64,000 nt of DNA from Zygnema cylindricum. Lineage: Eukaryota; Streptophyta; Zygnematophyceae; Zygnematales; Zygnemataceae. How positions within the stretch are numbered: the first letter of the stretch is position 1; each line of letters opens with the position of its first letter. Below, in pieces: positions 21,101 through 33,281 of this stretch. The position numbers and the translations under genes were made by a program. The stretch is from assembly GCA_037447655.1 (NCBI GenBank), contig JBBHKE010000102.1, forward strand, positions 382,372-446,371, given 5' to 3'. The notes under the pieces are model-generated. The model saw only the letters and a program-made list of their open reading frames with translations, did no database searches and was not told the origin of the DNA.

Positions 21101-24100
21101 CACTCTTTATATCTCTCTTAATCTCTCTCACTATCCCTTTTTTTCCCTATCTCTCTATCTCTTTCTTTCCCTCCATGTCTCTCTCTTCCCCCCTCTCTCT
21201 ATTTTTGCCTCCATATTTTTCTCTCTATCTCTCTCTCTCTCTTTTTCTCTCTCTTACTCTCTCACTTTCTCTCTCCCTCTCTTTCCCTCCCATTCTCTCA
21301 CTCTCTTTCTCTACTTTTCTTTCTCTCTCCCTCTCTCTCTCTCTCTTTCCTCCTTTATTTTACATCTCCCTTCTCGCTCTCCCTCTATCTTTCTCTCCCA
21401 CTCTTTTTCTCACTCTCTCTCACTTTCCCTTTTTTACCCTCTATCTTTTTATCTGTATCTCCCTCTTTTTCTCCGACTCTCTCGCTCCATTTCTATCTCT
21501 CGCTTTTTCTATCTCTTTCTCTTTTTCCCTTTCTGTCTATTTCCCTCGTTATCTCGCTATTTTGCTATCTCTTTCTCTCAACCTCGCTCTTCTTGTCCTC
21601 TTTCTCTCAACCTCGCTCTTCTTGTCCTCTTTCTCTCGTTCCCTCTCTCTCTCTCTATCCCTTTCTGTTTCTCTTTTCATCTTCCCCTTCTCTCCTTATA
21701 TCTCCCTGCTCTTTCTATGTTTCTCTTTCTCTCTATTTCTTATACTCTCTCTCTCTTTCCATCTTTCCTTGGCTTTTTGTTACCCTCTCTTTTTCTTTCC
21801 CTCTCTGTATCTCTCTTTTTCCGTCCCTCTCTCACTCTCTCTCCCTCTCTTTCTCTTTCCCTCTATCTATCTCTCTTTCTCTCTCCTTTTATCTCTCTCT
21901 TTCCCTCTCTCCCTCCCTCTCTCTCTACATCTCTCTCTTACTCTCCCTCTCTTTCCCTCTCTCTCCTTCTTTTTACCTCCCTCACTCTCTCTCTCCTCTC
22001 TCTCTCACTTACTCGCTTTCACTCTTTCTCTATCCGTCAGTCTCTCTTTATATTTTTCTCGTTTCCTCAATTTTCCTCTCCCTCTGTCTCTCTTTCTCTT
22101 TCCCTACCTCTCTCTCTCTTTCGCCTCCCTTTCTCTCTCTCTCACTCTCTCGCTATCTCCCTCTCTCTCTCTCTCTTTCCCTCTATCTCTCTTTATCTCT
22201 TTGTCCTTCTTTCCCTCTCTCTTTCTCTCTCCCTCTATCTCTCCCTCTCTTTTCATTCTCTCTCTCTCCCTCGCTCTATTTCTGTATTTCTCTCGCTAGC
22301 TTTCACTCTCTTCCTCTCCTTCCCTCCCTCTCTCCCTCTCCCTCTCATTCTCTCTCACTCCCTCTCATTCTCTCTCACTCCCTCTCAGTTTTTTTCTCTC
22401 GCTATTTCCCCCCCTCTCCGTATGTTCCCCCCTCTCTCTCTTTGTCTCTCTCTTATAAAGCCTTTTTTTTGTGTGTGATATCTATGTATATTGATGAAAA
22501 TTGGCTATTTTTTTTTTTTTTTTTTTTTTTTAAATGGAAAATATGAGTGATAGATTGTTGCAAAGAGGGGAAGGTGGGCAAGGGAGGATTCATCCGACAA
22601 TTTTTATTATGAGTGAGAGAATTGAGTTTCGATATTGATTTTTTCTCCTTGGTGTTTGAGTTGATATTAGTTTTTTTTTGGTTGGTTTTGAGGATGACGT
22701 GTCACAGTTTTCTATACCAGAATCAATTGAGTGGAAGGATTCCATCGTCTATCGGTCATGCGAAAAACCTCTATATCATGTAAGATGGTTGTGGTACGCA
22801 TCAAAAGTTAACTTCAAATAAATTTTTTTTCTTACAAAAGTAATTCCTTGGTAGGAGGTTGTAAAAATCTTACTTCGTCACTATTTGAAAGTCGGCACAG
22901 TTCGATGATTTGCTTTTTTCTAGAATATTTTGAATATTTGGCATTTTTTTTTGAATATTTAAAATTATTTTCTGAAATAATGAGAAGTTATTGTTTGTTG
23001 GATTTCTCATAGGATCATAAAGAAAATTAATGCTAAAAATATTAATATATCTTACAAAAATAAATATCAACAATGCAAAAAAATAATAAATTATAGCAGT
23101 AAACGCATTATAATAGTAAAGAATAACAAATAGCAATAAAAATACAAAATATAAAAAAAAACGAATAAGCAATAATACTAATCATTTTTAATTATAAGTA
23201 GGGAAACCTTTTTTTTAAGGGTGATTAGGGAATAAAATGTTATAATCCCTTAATTTTCTATGTTGATATTGAAAATGCTTCTTTAGGAAACATTTTACTT
23301 TTGTACACCAAAGCTTTCTCAGTTGTTTGTTTTTAAAAATATTATAACGGGGGGGGGGGAAGGCGGGTAGGCCAAAAAAAGGGGTAGGAGGATATGCTGA
23401 TTGAAATAGATGTGATTTTTTTTTTTTTTAACCTTCTATTGAACACGTATATTTATTAGTAAGCTTATATTGGTTTGCCCATTATTTTGTGTATGCAATG
23501 GAGGAAAGGAGAGAGATGAGCGTGATAAAAATCGTATAACCGTATTAAAAATTTATGTAATGAGATATTTTATACATTTTTCATAATATTTGCAACTTCG
23601 GCCTTTGAGTATTTCAACAATTTTTTTTTTTTAACATTTTTAACATTTCAATGTTTTTTCGTCTTGGCATTTTATTGTTTTTTGCATTTTTTGCAATTCG
23701 ACATACTTTACATATCAACATTTTTGCATTCTTACGTTTTTTTATTTGTACATTTTTTCGCGTTTTTTGAATTTTGACGTTTTCAAAGGTAGAGAAGTTA
23801 TAGCGGATTATTTTAACCAAAGTGTGACTTGCGATCATCCTAGAAAAATTAGAGAATTACGATGTTAACGGAAAATAACAAGAAGAGAAAGTATGATAAT
23901 CAAGAAACGTATGATCATCAAGCCGTAAATATAAAAACTTAGGCAGCTTGGCAAAAAAACAATTTTAGAGTAACGGGCTTAACTCCAGTTTATTGAGCTC
24001 CTTTGAATTTTTCCAAGTAAAGGAATATGGGAAAATAAAGGTAAGGCGAAAGAATATTGTGGGAGCCGAGGGTCGCGGAGGACATGGGGAAAAATACATT

Positions 24101-27100
24101 TTGTGTGTGAATATATCTATTTTGATGTTGTTTGTTTTTTTTGCCTTTGGCCTTTTTCGTTGGCAATGATATTTTTGAATGTCTTTTGTCACAGACAGCT
24201 ACAAGACAACCACTTGAGTGGAGGCGTTCCATCGTCTATCGGTCGACTACCATTCCTCAAATTCTTGTAAGACACATAAAGTGAACTTCAAAAAGAAAAG
24301 AAGAAAGAAAGAAGAAGAAAAAAAAAAGAAGAAAAAAGAAGAAAAGAAGAAGAAATGAAGAATTGAAGAAGTGAAGAAGAAGAAGAAAAAGAAGAAGAGA
24401 AGAAGAAAAGAAGAAGAAAAGAAGAAAAAAAGAAGAAAAGATAAATATTTTTTCGCAAAATTAATTCCCTATTTTTAGAACTTTGGCGAGTTCTATATCT
24501 CGGTTTTTTATTTTTACTTCAACAATTTTTGCATTTGGACATTTTTTGCACTTAAACAATTTTTTTGTTTTGTCATTTTTTGTACTTTGATATTTTTTCG
24601 CATTTTAACATTATATTTTTGACACTGCTATTTGACATTTTCTGTATCTTAATATATTTTGCATTTTTGAACATTTTCATTATTTTGACATTTTTGTTTT
24701 TTGACATTTTTGCATTTTGAAATTTTTGCATGTTGGCACGTTGGCATATTTTACATTTTGGCATTTTCAGTATGTCGACAATGTTTGGATTTTTGAGATT
24801 TTTCGTTTCGCATTTCTGTACTTGGGCGTTCTTTGCATTTCAGCATTTTATACATTTCGACATTTTTTGCAATTTTTTTTTATTTTATCAACATTTTATG
24901 TACTCAGGTAATTTGGCATTTTTTTTGTAATTTTGCATTTTTTGAATTTTGCCGTTTTTTAGATTCGGACATTTTTTACATTTTGACATTTTTATATTTT
25001 TGAATTTTCTCCATTTTGGCATTTTTTGCTCGACATTTCTTGTATTCACACAATTTTTGTATATCGTCTTTTTTGCATTTCGCCAATTTTTACGTCTGGA
25101 CACTTTTTGCATTATTATCTTTTTGAATTTTGACATGTTTTACATCGATATTATCTACATTTCGATAATTTTTTGCCTTTTGAAACTTTTTGGATGTTGT
25201 CACTTTTTGCCTTTTATATATTTTTACATTTTTTGCATTTTGGCAAGTTGTGCAATTTGACATGTTTTGCAATTCGACGTTATTTGCATTTTGACCTTTT
25301 TTTCCCATTTTGGCATTTTTTGTATTTGTATGTTTTTTGCATCTCCAGATTTTCTGCATTTCTCATTTTTTGCATTTCAGTATTTACTGCATTTCGGCAT
25401 TTTCTTTATATCGATATTTTTTCCATTTCAGTAGTTTTTGCATGTCGACATTTTTTGTGTTTTGACATTTTTGCATGTATCGACATTTTTTACGGACATT
25501 TTTTGTATGTCCAAAATTTCTTCATTCAATTTTTCTGTATTTTGTTATTTTTTGCATTTGAAAATCTTTTGCATTTGGGCACTTTTTCATTTGGACATTT
25601 TTTGCCCATTCGCCATCTTATGTATTTGAACTTTTTTTGTATTTTGGTATTTTTTATACGGTGATATTTTCTACATCTTGGCATTTTTTTTACTTCGACA
25701 TTTTCTCTATTTCGTTACATTTTCATTTTGATGTTTTTTACATTTCTACACTATTAGCGTCGACATTTTCAAAATTCCAATTTTTTTTACAATTTGACTT
25801 TTTTGGTTTTATAACAATTTTTGCATTTAGACAATTGCAAAACCAAAATTAAACTTATGTGATATGAAAGCTTTAGTATTTTTTTTTGTAAGTTTTGCTT
25901 TACATGCATCAAATTCGATTGCCTTCTTGAACATCTTTACTTTTTCACACGTGTTATTATGGATTTTATGGCTTTTTATGTCTAAGTAACTTTTTTTTAC
26001 AAATGGCGCACCATATTTACAGTGATCTTTCTCACAACTACTTCACCGGGCCAGTTATGGTGTACGCAAGTTGTTACGACATAATAGGCAATTGCCTATT
26101 TGGCTCAAGCAACCCATATTGGTGCGACTCCCAATATCAAAAAAGTAAAAAAGAATGTAAAGCGTTTTGCAACGCGACCCAACAAGGAGGCCCTTGTGGG
26201 GCAGGTGGTATCTGCTCTAATGGGACAAAAGGGCCATCATGTGCATGCAAAAAAGGATACAGCAATAAAGCGAACAAGTTTACTTGCAAATGTAAGTCCT
26301 CTTTTGACAAGATACAAACTTGTAACCAATTGTACTCTCCACATATATAAGAACGCTTTGCTGATTTTATTTCATTTATTCTCATTGCATGTTGTTTACC
26401 AATAAATATTCCTTGTACACGACAATGAATTTTGGCATTGTGGCTTGTGTAAACATTTGACAATTCCATTTTATAATAGTTAAAGCTGGTCGTTACAACA
26501 ATTTTTTGCAATTACAAGTATGGTACACTCGTAGCTTACTAGATATTTTCTTGAATTCAAACTAAGTTCGAACGGATTAGAGAACCAATCTTTTCGTAAA
26601 AAATGACATTGAACTAAAAGGGAGTCTATAAAAACATATGCATAAAAGATACACGTACAGTTTTTACCTTTTGTTAATTCAAGTCATCCTCTCCACACTT
26701 CTCTCTACAACCCCGAATTTGTTACCGATCATTTTTTCGCACATCCTTTTGCCATCGGCAACTTCTTATTTCCCTCCACGACATATTTTTTACTCCCACC
26801 ACCTCCACCTGGTCCTTTTCTTTCCTCTACCTTCCTCTCAACCTCAACCGTCTTATCTTGTCTTGTAACTATAGGCACTAAAAAGAAAAATAAGCAAAAA
26901 GAAAAATTGATTACTGCCTCCGAAATACATATTAGGACATTCAATAAAGTCAAATTTTTGAGAAAGCATTGCTGTTTTGACTTTAAAATAGTATGATTGA
27001 CAATACATCTTCTCCTCTCAATGGTTTTACAGGGATGAAGCCAAAACCGCCTCCTCATTCCACCCCTCCTCTTCGTCCATCACCATCCCCACCTCCTATC

Positions 27101-27223
27101 TTTTTTTCCTTTCCTCCTTCAAAATCTCCACCTCCTCGGTCTCACCCTCCTTCCTCACCTCCTTCAAAGTCCCCACCTCCTCGTACTCCCCCCCCTCTTG
27201 AGGAAGTAATAATCCGAACGTGA
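15153..27223 (+). CDS. Secreted LRR / EGF-like / Pro-rich (extensin-like) protein, eight exons
   Basis: Exons: 15153-15270, 15315-15750, 17048-17119, 19330-19401, 22708-22779, 24195-24266, 26023-26291, 27033-27223. The spliced length is 1302 nt, 433 codons plus stop, with no in-frame stop and matching phases at all seven junctions. Exon 1 encodes a signal peptide (MAATTVTVTLLILACHVALG). Exon 2 has a heptad repeat and then an LRR N-cap (LKALKAAVANRW, RCRDNGRVYAM). Exons 3-6 are each exactly 72 bp and encode one plant-type LRR (for example NQLSGKIPSSIGGLKSL). Exon 7 finishes the LRRs (DLSHNYFTG) and carries a Cys-rich EGF-like module (GGPCGAGGICSNG, SCACKKGY). Exon 8 is Pro-rich with SKSPPPR twice, then TGA. 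No transmembrane or kinase exon is found downstream. LRR-extensin or receptor-ectodomain roles at the cell wall are inference. Confidence 0.75.
15377..15607 (+). repeat. 21-bp coding tandem repeat (heptapeptide ADVSVRT), 11 copies
   Basis: Head-to-tail 21-bp units encode ADVSVRT, ADASIHT, ADMSVRT, DDVSIRT, NDMFART, ADVSDRT and so on, in the reading frame fixed by the exon 1 splice. They lie between the signal peptide region and the LRR N-cap. The paralogue at 49536-49746 lacks the array, so it is an insertion or expansion in this copy. Confidence 0.85.
15806..16190 (+). repeat. Degenerate intronic tandem repeat (TTCGCACTAAATGTCACACT type)
   Basis: Segments such as GTGCATTTTCGCACTATTATTCGCACTAAAT recur about every 60-70 bp in intron 2 and resume at 16840-16925. 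The intervening 16195-16835 is AT-rich and looks like an insertion. I see no exon in it. Confidence 0.5.
18243..20110 (+). repeat. Three diverged copies of an intron segment in the LRR gene
   Basis: A segment with ATAATTTGTGTGAAGCAAGG, then a GA-rich part, then AAGATATAAATATA recurs at about 18490-18560, 18880-18950 and 19990-20070, each preceded by a similar TTTTTTTTAT...ATTTG stretch. This indicates duplication of exon-plus-intron units, with LRR exons lost from some copies. Confidence 0.55.
20126..22455 (+). repeat. 2.3-kb (CT)n-rich pyrimidine tract in intron 4
   Basis: Almost uninterrupted CTCTCT/CCCTCT/TTTCTC sequence. The very long Ser/Leu-rich frames over it (up to 569 codons in overlapping phases) have no domain and are artefacts. 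It is followed by a T-run at about 22509-22531. Confidence 0.95.
23590..25850 (+). repeat. GACATTTTTTGCATTT-type degenerate minisatellite in introns 5 and 6
   Basis: Variants of TTTTTGCATTTTGACATT recur every 16-20 bp at 23590-23790 (intron 5) and 24480-25830 (intron 6). The same repeat on both sides of LRR exon 6 fits duplication of LRR exon units with their introns. A (GAA)n/A-rich tract fills 24290-24440. Frames such as KNAKMPKCK or FCISAFRHF are artefacts. Confidence 0.8.
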
Positions 27224-27319
27224 AGGAACTATACACCATTCTTGTTGGAACCGGTATTGCTAGGAAAATGAAGCAAATGGAGACGAGTTAATTAAGCATT
27301 CTTAACAGTATAAGCATTT

Positions 27320-28560
27320 GAGCAGATACATAATTTGGAGGATTCATTTTCCAGTTATAAGAATGGATTTTAAGCCGTAAGGTGTTCATTATACTTTGAC
27401 TGTTAGTACTCTTTCAGGTTAGTCCAATATCCGTGGTCAACAATTTCATTTTTTTGTTTGTGAAAGGTTTTGCTCGTTTTTTTTGCGTTTTTTGTTTATT
27501 GGTTGAACTGTGATCGCAATAGTATTTTACAATATGAGTGTTATAGTGATTTTTATCACAGATATCTTTGAATTTTTAATTTACGAGTTTTATAAGTTTA
27601 ACTATATCGAGTATCAATTGAAAAATATTTGTAAAATGGCGTAAAATTGCCCCTTCTTTTCTTTCATTCAATTGATTCCCTACATTTTATTATTATGTGT
27701 GTATAGTTATGCCTTCGAGAGGCCGTGATGATAAAAAACCACTGTACCCAAACTCAATGGGGAAATTTTACTTTTTGCCTTTTAACAATGAGGCAAAGAG
27801 GCAAAGTGGCCCTTTACTCTTTGCCTCTTTGTTCTTCTTATTATATAAGAACATTTGGTAGTTAGAGAATCCATTAAGATAGTTGAAAAAAACCCTCCAC
27901 GAGTACCCTTTGATGAAGACTTTGGTACGAAAAAGTAACATGAGGCATTGCAAATATGGAACAAAACGGGAATGTAGCATTTGGTTTTCTATCGTTGTCG
28001 GTCTCGAGACAAAAATCGGATGACAATGTTGAATATGAAAGAAACTACATGCGGAATAAAATCCCGAATGCCTTTTAGACAATTTAAGCAGAAAATTTGG
28101 AGAGTTCATTTGCCAATTACAGGAAAGACTTATAAGTCGAAAATGCTAGTAAAATTTTGTATACTAATATTGTTTTAGGTTTTTCAAGCTTTCGTGTTCG
28201 GCAGTTTTTTTTGTTTTTTTGTGAAATGTATTGCTTATTATTTTGTGCTAAATATTTTTTTCACGATTGTAAGTTCAGATGTATCATGTTTCAACTAAAG
28301 TTATTGGTAAAATAAAGTGAGATTGTCTTTTTTTGCTCTCATTTAACTAAATCCTACATTTTGTTATGATGTGTCTACATTTATGGCTTCAAATAGACCA
28401 TAATAAAACACCAAGGTCCCCAACAATGGGTGAGAAAAAAAATATTGTTCAGCCTTTCACTGTGTAAGCACATTTGGTAGTTATAATTTATTAAGATACT
28501 TGAAAATGAGAAACAATGAGATTTGTTGATGTAATTGTCGTGCAAATGAGCATTATGAGG
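27320..28560 (+). repeat. Tandem duplication of the LRR gene 3' flank
   Basis: 27320-28010 and about 28060-28560 share an ordered set of similar segments: a GGA...TTCATTT...CAGTTATAAG stretch, then TTTTAGGTT-like, TATGCCTTC...AAAACACC, and ACATTTGGTAGTTA...TTAAGATA...TTGAAAA. The paralogue has the same flank once, on the minus strand below 37620. I see no exon here that I can support. Confidence 0.5.
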
Positions 28561-28564
28561 CCAT

Positions 28565-29449
28565 AGATTTGTAGAACGAAACCATTAACGGCGAAGCGTA
28601 ATTTCCGCCGTACAATTATATGATCTAATCACACTGACGTCACTTTCACAAGTCGTAGGTTTGAAGCGTCTTTATTACAAAAATTACGATGGTAAAACCA
28701 TTTGTGTACACAAGAGGTAAAACTAAAAAAAAGAAACCGGAGACTACAAGAGTCACAAGAAAGTAAGCTACGCCTAAAAAGTGAAACGAAAAAAAAAAAT
28801 ACTAACAAGAGCTAAGAACCGAAAAAAATTTACAAGAGTTCGACCTCCTACAAAAAGAAAAAACTTAGACGAGTCTACCCACAAACAAGCTAAGGTCCAC
28901 AGCCATGGAGATCATGGATGTGGACCGGGTCCCTTGGTGGAAGATTTGTAAAAGCCCGCCTGTCGTTGGACAGCATGCTCCAGTGTGTAAGTTTAGTTGC
29001 GACTTCAAACTTGTTGGTATAAAACTATTAAAATTGTACCCTAACACATGTTGTGCTCCCAAATTGCCACATATTTAAAAAATAATGAAACACCTCTAAC
29101 GATTTGGTTTGTAAGGTAACTCTGCCAGAGGCGGCGTGGACGTACAATCTGATTCTTTCCCCTCGTAATGTCGTCCTTCTTCTTTCAGTAAACATTAAGT
29201 TGTCCACATAGATTGGGGTAATTACGTTCACTTTTTAATCCATGTAAACTAACTGGTCTGATTGAATCTTTGCAAATCTTTGGGTCAGCAAGTACTTATA
29301 AGCCTTAGTGATTGCTTTAGACCATAAAGCGCCTTTGAAAGTGCCTAATGATCCGGAATAGTTAGATTTGGCGGTCCAAAGTGGGAAGCTAAGATTGATG
29401 AAGAGTGCTAAAAACCAAATGATTGCAACATGCAGGCAACCATATACTC
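28565..29449. other. No gene recognised; possible repeat debris
   Basis: Short minus-strand frames exist (29235-29516, with GSLGTFKGALWSKAITKAY) but show no domain I can name. The segment ends at the LTR boundary 29450. Confidence 0.35.
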
Positions 29450-30145
29450 TGATAGGATCGAATAATAAAACACTGAGTGCAAATGCAAGTGGAAGCATAA
29501 AAGATAAAACACACACTAGAGAAAGATAACCCCACGGGAGCCAATATATTACATGGAGACCTTTTCTTACATAATTTCCTCACACCCTCAAAACACTCTC
29601 ACTTTTAACTCCTCTTAAGCATATAAAAGATAATCTTCACTAACCTCCTCTAACTCCTCAAGAAACAACACAAAGCTATCAAACTCCTTAAACTCCTTGA
29701 AATTCTTCATAATCTACAAGGAGGATCAACTCTCACTCAATTGATAAAAACCTCTCTCTCACTACACCTCAATATACTCTTTCAAACGTCACGTAATAAT
29801 ACCAACCAAACCGTACATGTACAACGCACTAAGCGCTAACCAATCAAACTACATCAAGACGTAACACAACACAGTACACGACTAGAAACGTGTAAGAGTC
29901 AACGTGGTGAAACAAACGACCGACAAGTGCGAACCGACTTGAACTACATGATACGGCTAGAAAAGTCAATTGCAAACCGACTTGAACCACACGTTACGAC
30001 TAGATCTTGCGTGAACCGAAACGACCAAACAATTTCCACGTCACTTCAAATATCTAGCGACGAAAATACTTTGTCGCTGGTCGTCGTTGCGTTAGCTACG
30101 AGAATTTCTTGTCGCTAAATGAGGTCTTAGTACTTAATCCTAACA
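29450..30145 (-). repeat. 3' LTR of the copia element 29450-34605
   Basis: Shares long runs with 33838-34605 (GATAGGATCGAATAATAAAA at the low end, TAGCGACGAAAxTACTTxGTCGC near the high end). It is about 70 bp shorter through indels. Confidence 0.85.
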
Positions 30146-30179
30146 TTCCCCCTCTTACTAAGACACTTAAAGTCCCCTC

Positions 30180-30407
30180 TTACTCCATGCCCACTAACTT
30201 CTTTCCCATTTGATATACTTCTTTTAATGCTGATTTGGTTAATATATCAGCACCTGACTGTACACGCTCAAAGGAACGTACGTGAACGTCAACCGAAAAA
30301 ATCCAGAACAAAATGAAATGATATCGGTCGTACAAATGTGCGCCGCAACCCAAAAACAAATCTCCACATCGAACCGAAATAGAATTGTGCGTCCCGATGA
30401 GAAACAT
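30180..30407 (-). pseudogene. Copia RNase H C-terminal fragment
   Basis: The frame ends ...HLYDRYHF...RVQSGADILTK...; H-x-x-x-R-Y-H-F-I and the ADILTK tail are typical of the end of copia RNase H. It lies 35 bp inside the 3' LTR, in the expected place. The upstream RT is missing, and 30410-31880 holds no recognisable domain. Confidence 0.65.
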
Positions 30408-31887
30408 CGTAAATCATGCGGACGCCCTATTCACTAAAATGTAACCTCAAGACTTTAAACCAACCAACATGTACCTAAGTACGAATTAACCAATCAGAGT
30501 GGCGCACGAAACGCGCGCCGACAATGTACTACGACAAAATACTACCTCAAAACAAAGACCACTACGATCACTAGGACACAAAACCGTACGGTGACCGAGA
30601 CCCTTTGTACAAACACTTCAAGTAAGACAAGACACAAATAACCGCAACACACAAAATCAACACTTAAGCTGCCTACCGACGCTAACACAAACCCCACAAT
30701 GTAATACCTAACAGTCTCCCTCTCAATGTGGGAATTGTCAAACCGCCACCTCAACTCCAAAATAACGTAAACGAACTTAAACAAAACAGTAAAAGACAAA
30801 CTAGACGACCGCTCGACAAACACGCGAGGGCTGATTACAAATTTGAGTCTAACAATCCCCCTTTTAAACTTGTAGTCATTACACCAATCACAAGTTAAAA
30901 CTTCTCCTCCGTAAAACATCACGAAACATACGTAAACGACAAATTAAAACACCAGATTAACATACGAAATAAAACATCAAATGTCCGATGTAAAAAACAA
31001 TTATATCTCCTCGCTATTTTTTCCATAAACGCCAAATTGAATATTCCCCCAACTGAATCCTCACAAACTTCAATCAACTTCAAATGTCGTAGCTCCCTCT
31101 GAAATGTTACAACTTGATTGCAATTTTTTTTTCCTTCAATCACCACTCAAAATTCATCCGTAACTTCGCGCGTCAAAATTCACGCATACGTCACATGGCG
31201 CTTCTCCATTTGTTCTTAGAATCTCAAAAGAAAACAAAATGCCGCTCCAAACAAAAAAAATGTAACAGGGCGGTGAAATTTCGAAATCAAAAAAAGTGAA
31301 AAGTCCACGCCGCAAATCCACGTCAAATAACTCCGTGTCACAACCTCTATCAATATTAGCACTTCCAAACATATTTTTTCTTGTCAACTGAAACCATAGT
31401 CACATCCACATGGTACCATAAGGTACAGAAAGATTTGCGTAAACAAAATTTGAATAACTCTACGACCGACAAAATTTGACGACGACCAAAACGGCGGCCT
31501 GAATATCCGACATCATCTTTCATTTCCCAATGTACGTCAAGCGTCCAGCTGGCTCTTCGTACGGAACGACTTGTCCTCCTCTCATATATAATCCCAAGAA
31601 AAACTTTACTTTTTTTATTTTTCGTTGATAGAAAAAATATGTCACACTCTTTAATTCACTTTTTTTTCTCTTTCTCAACACTCTTCTCTTCTACCGCCTC
31701 CAATATCGTTTCCCACTCTTCAAACTATCTTAATTTAGAAAACGATCGTGGGCTTTCAACAACATTCTTGCAAACAAAATTCTCATCAGATAAAGTTGAT
31801 TTTTATTCACATCAAAAATAAAATGAAGCGATTTTGAAATCTTTTCTCCTTGCCAAATATAAGAAAGCTTATTCGGCCTCTTCCCTC

Positions 31888-32088
31888 TCATAACTTGAAT
31901 CTCATTTGAACAAATTTGTTCTCTCTTTTTATCTTCCTCCGATTCGGATTTGTTAAATCTAAATTAGAACTGGATTTAAAACTTTTAAATTCCCGAGAAT
32001 TCAAAGACACTCGAGAAATAAAAATTTCGTCACTCCAATCATCAATGTAAACTTCAATGTCACTCTTGATGTCAACATTTTCCTTCAA
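31888..32088 (-). pseudogene. Copia integrase-RT linker remnant
   Basis: The acidic/Ser-rich frame (IKSDIEVYIDDWSDE, SRVSLNSREFKSFKSSSN) parallels the region after integrase in the element at 38887 (GDSESDVEPN, SRVLSNIRKSQSSKLSSKSS). Assignment rests on position and these short similarities. Confidence 0.4.
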
Positions 32089-32552
32089 TTATTCAAAACG
32101 AAATGGACATGCGCTTTCTCCTCCAATGCGGAATGCGCAATGGACAAAAAATCATGAATTTCGCTCTCCTCATAAAAATCAAAATTTTCTCTCATTCTTC
32201 ATCTCCTCTCATCGATTTAATCATTAAAATACGAATCGGAAAATTATAGTTCGTCGTCGTTATAATTTCCAAACTCAAAATAATTTGTAAATTCAACACA
32301 GCCGCAGCTTACACCGCGATCACCTTAATCGCCTTTTTTGCGATTTCTTCCACTACCGACATAGTTTAACAAAGTATTGAGGAAAAAAAATGTTCTCAAG
32401 CTCTCTAAATGCCACCTCTCCTCCTCGGACTTTTAAGTGAGAGTTTACCTCTTTTCTTTTTTCACATACTGGTCTCCTCCACTCTCATCTCCATCTCCAT
32501 CAAAATAGGAATTTGGATTATCGGGCAAATGATTCTTTTCCTTTTCTCCTCT

Positions 32553-32882
32553 TTATTCAGATTGCAATAGGACATCAATATACCACATCAATTTGTTGAA
32601 AACTTTCAGAAATTGATCTTCCAAATCAGTCGGGACTCCATACATCCTAGATTCTTCCTCAAATAAAAATTTAAAATAATTGTTTCTCCAAACAAACGTC
32701 GAAGCCGCTAGGAAGAAAGGAGTACTCTTCTTCCCTCCAAGAGAATAATCTCTCTCTACTTCCACTTCGTCTCTACTCTTTTCTTCTTTCAAACCTGGAA
32801 CAAGAATCGGATTTCTTCTCTTTTTCTTCTTCTTCATCTTCGTCAATTTTTTCCAATCTTCCTCTTTGTAATAAATGATCAA
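32553..32882 (-). pseudogene. Copia gag N-terminal fragment (second copy)
   Basis: Has KKKKKRRNPILVPGLKEEKS and DQFLKVFNKLMWYIDVLLQS. The latter matches the coiled FEEMFDTLMRYVDSRFQTQ stretch in the gag of the 38887 element. A second gag-like frame lies at 33282-33764, so gag is duplicated or two elements are merged. Confidence 0.5.
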
Positions 32883-33281
32883 AACAGCCGGTAAAGATAC
32901 CGGTCTTTTTCTAACACGGAACTTCTCCTCTTCTTCCTCCTAATAATGGACACATTAAAACTTCACTACAACAAAATCCACAACAAAAAAAATGTGCTGT
33001 CATTGACGACAAAAATCAAATTAATCTGTACACATTCAAACTGCGGACAAAAATTGAGAATGCCAAACTTGAATGACGCTTCTTCCAAAATGATCGGCGA
33101 TTTAGTTAATCGCCACATCATTCACCTCGATTCACTTCGATTCACGTTTTCAATAAATAAACGCACAAAAGTATGAAATAAAACTCCCTCCAAAAAAAGA
33201 TCTTCAAAATTTCGAGATTCACTTTCAAATCAAAACAACACACTTACTTTCTTCTTCATAAACCACTCCTTTACACCTCAA

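Noticed and set aside
20014-22546. Very long Ser/Leu/Phe-rich frames (up to 569 codons) as genes
   Set aside because: They overlap in several phases over a (CT)n tract with no domain, and lie within an intron of the LRR gene.
23614-25664. Lys/Asn/Met-rich minus frames and Phe/His-rich plus frames
   Set aside because: Arise from the GACATTTTTTGCATTT minisatellite; no domain.
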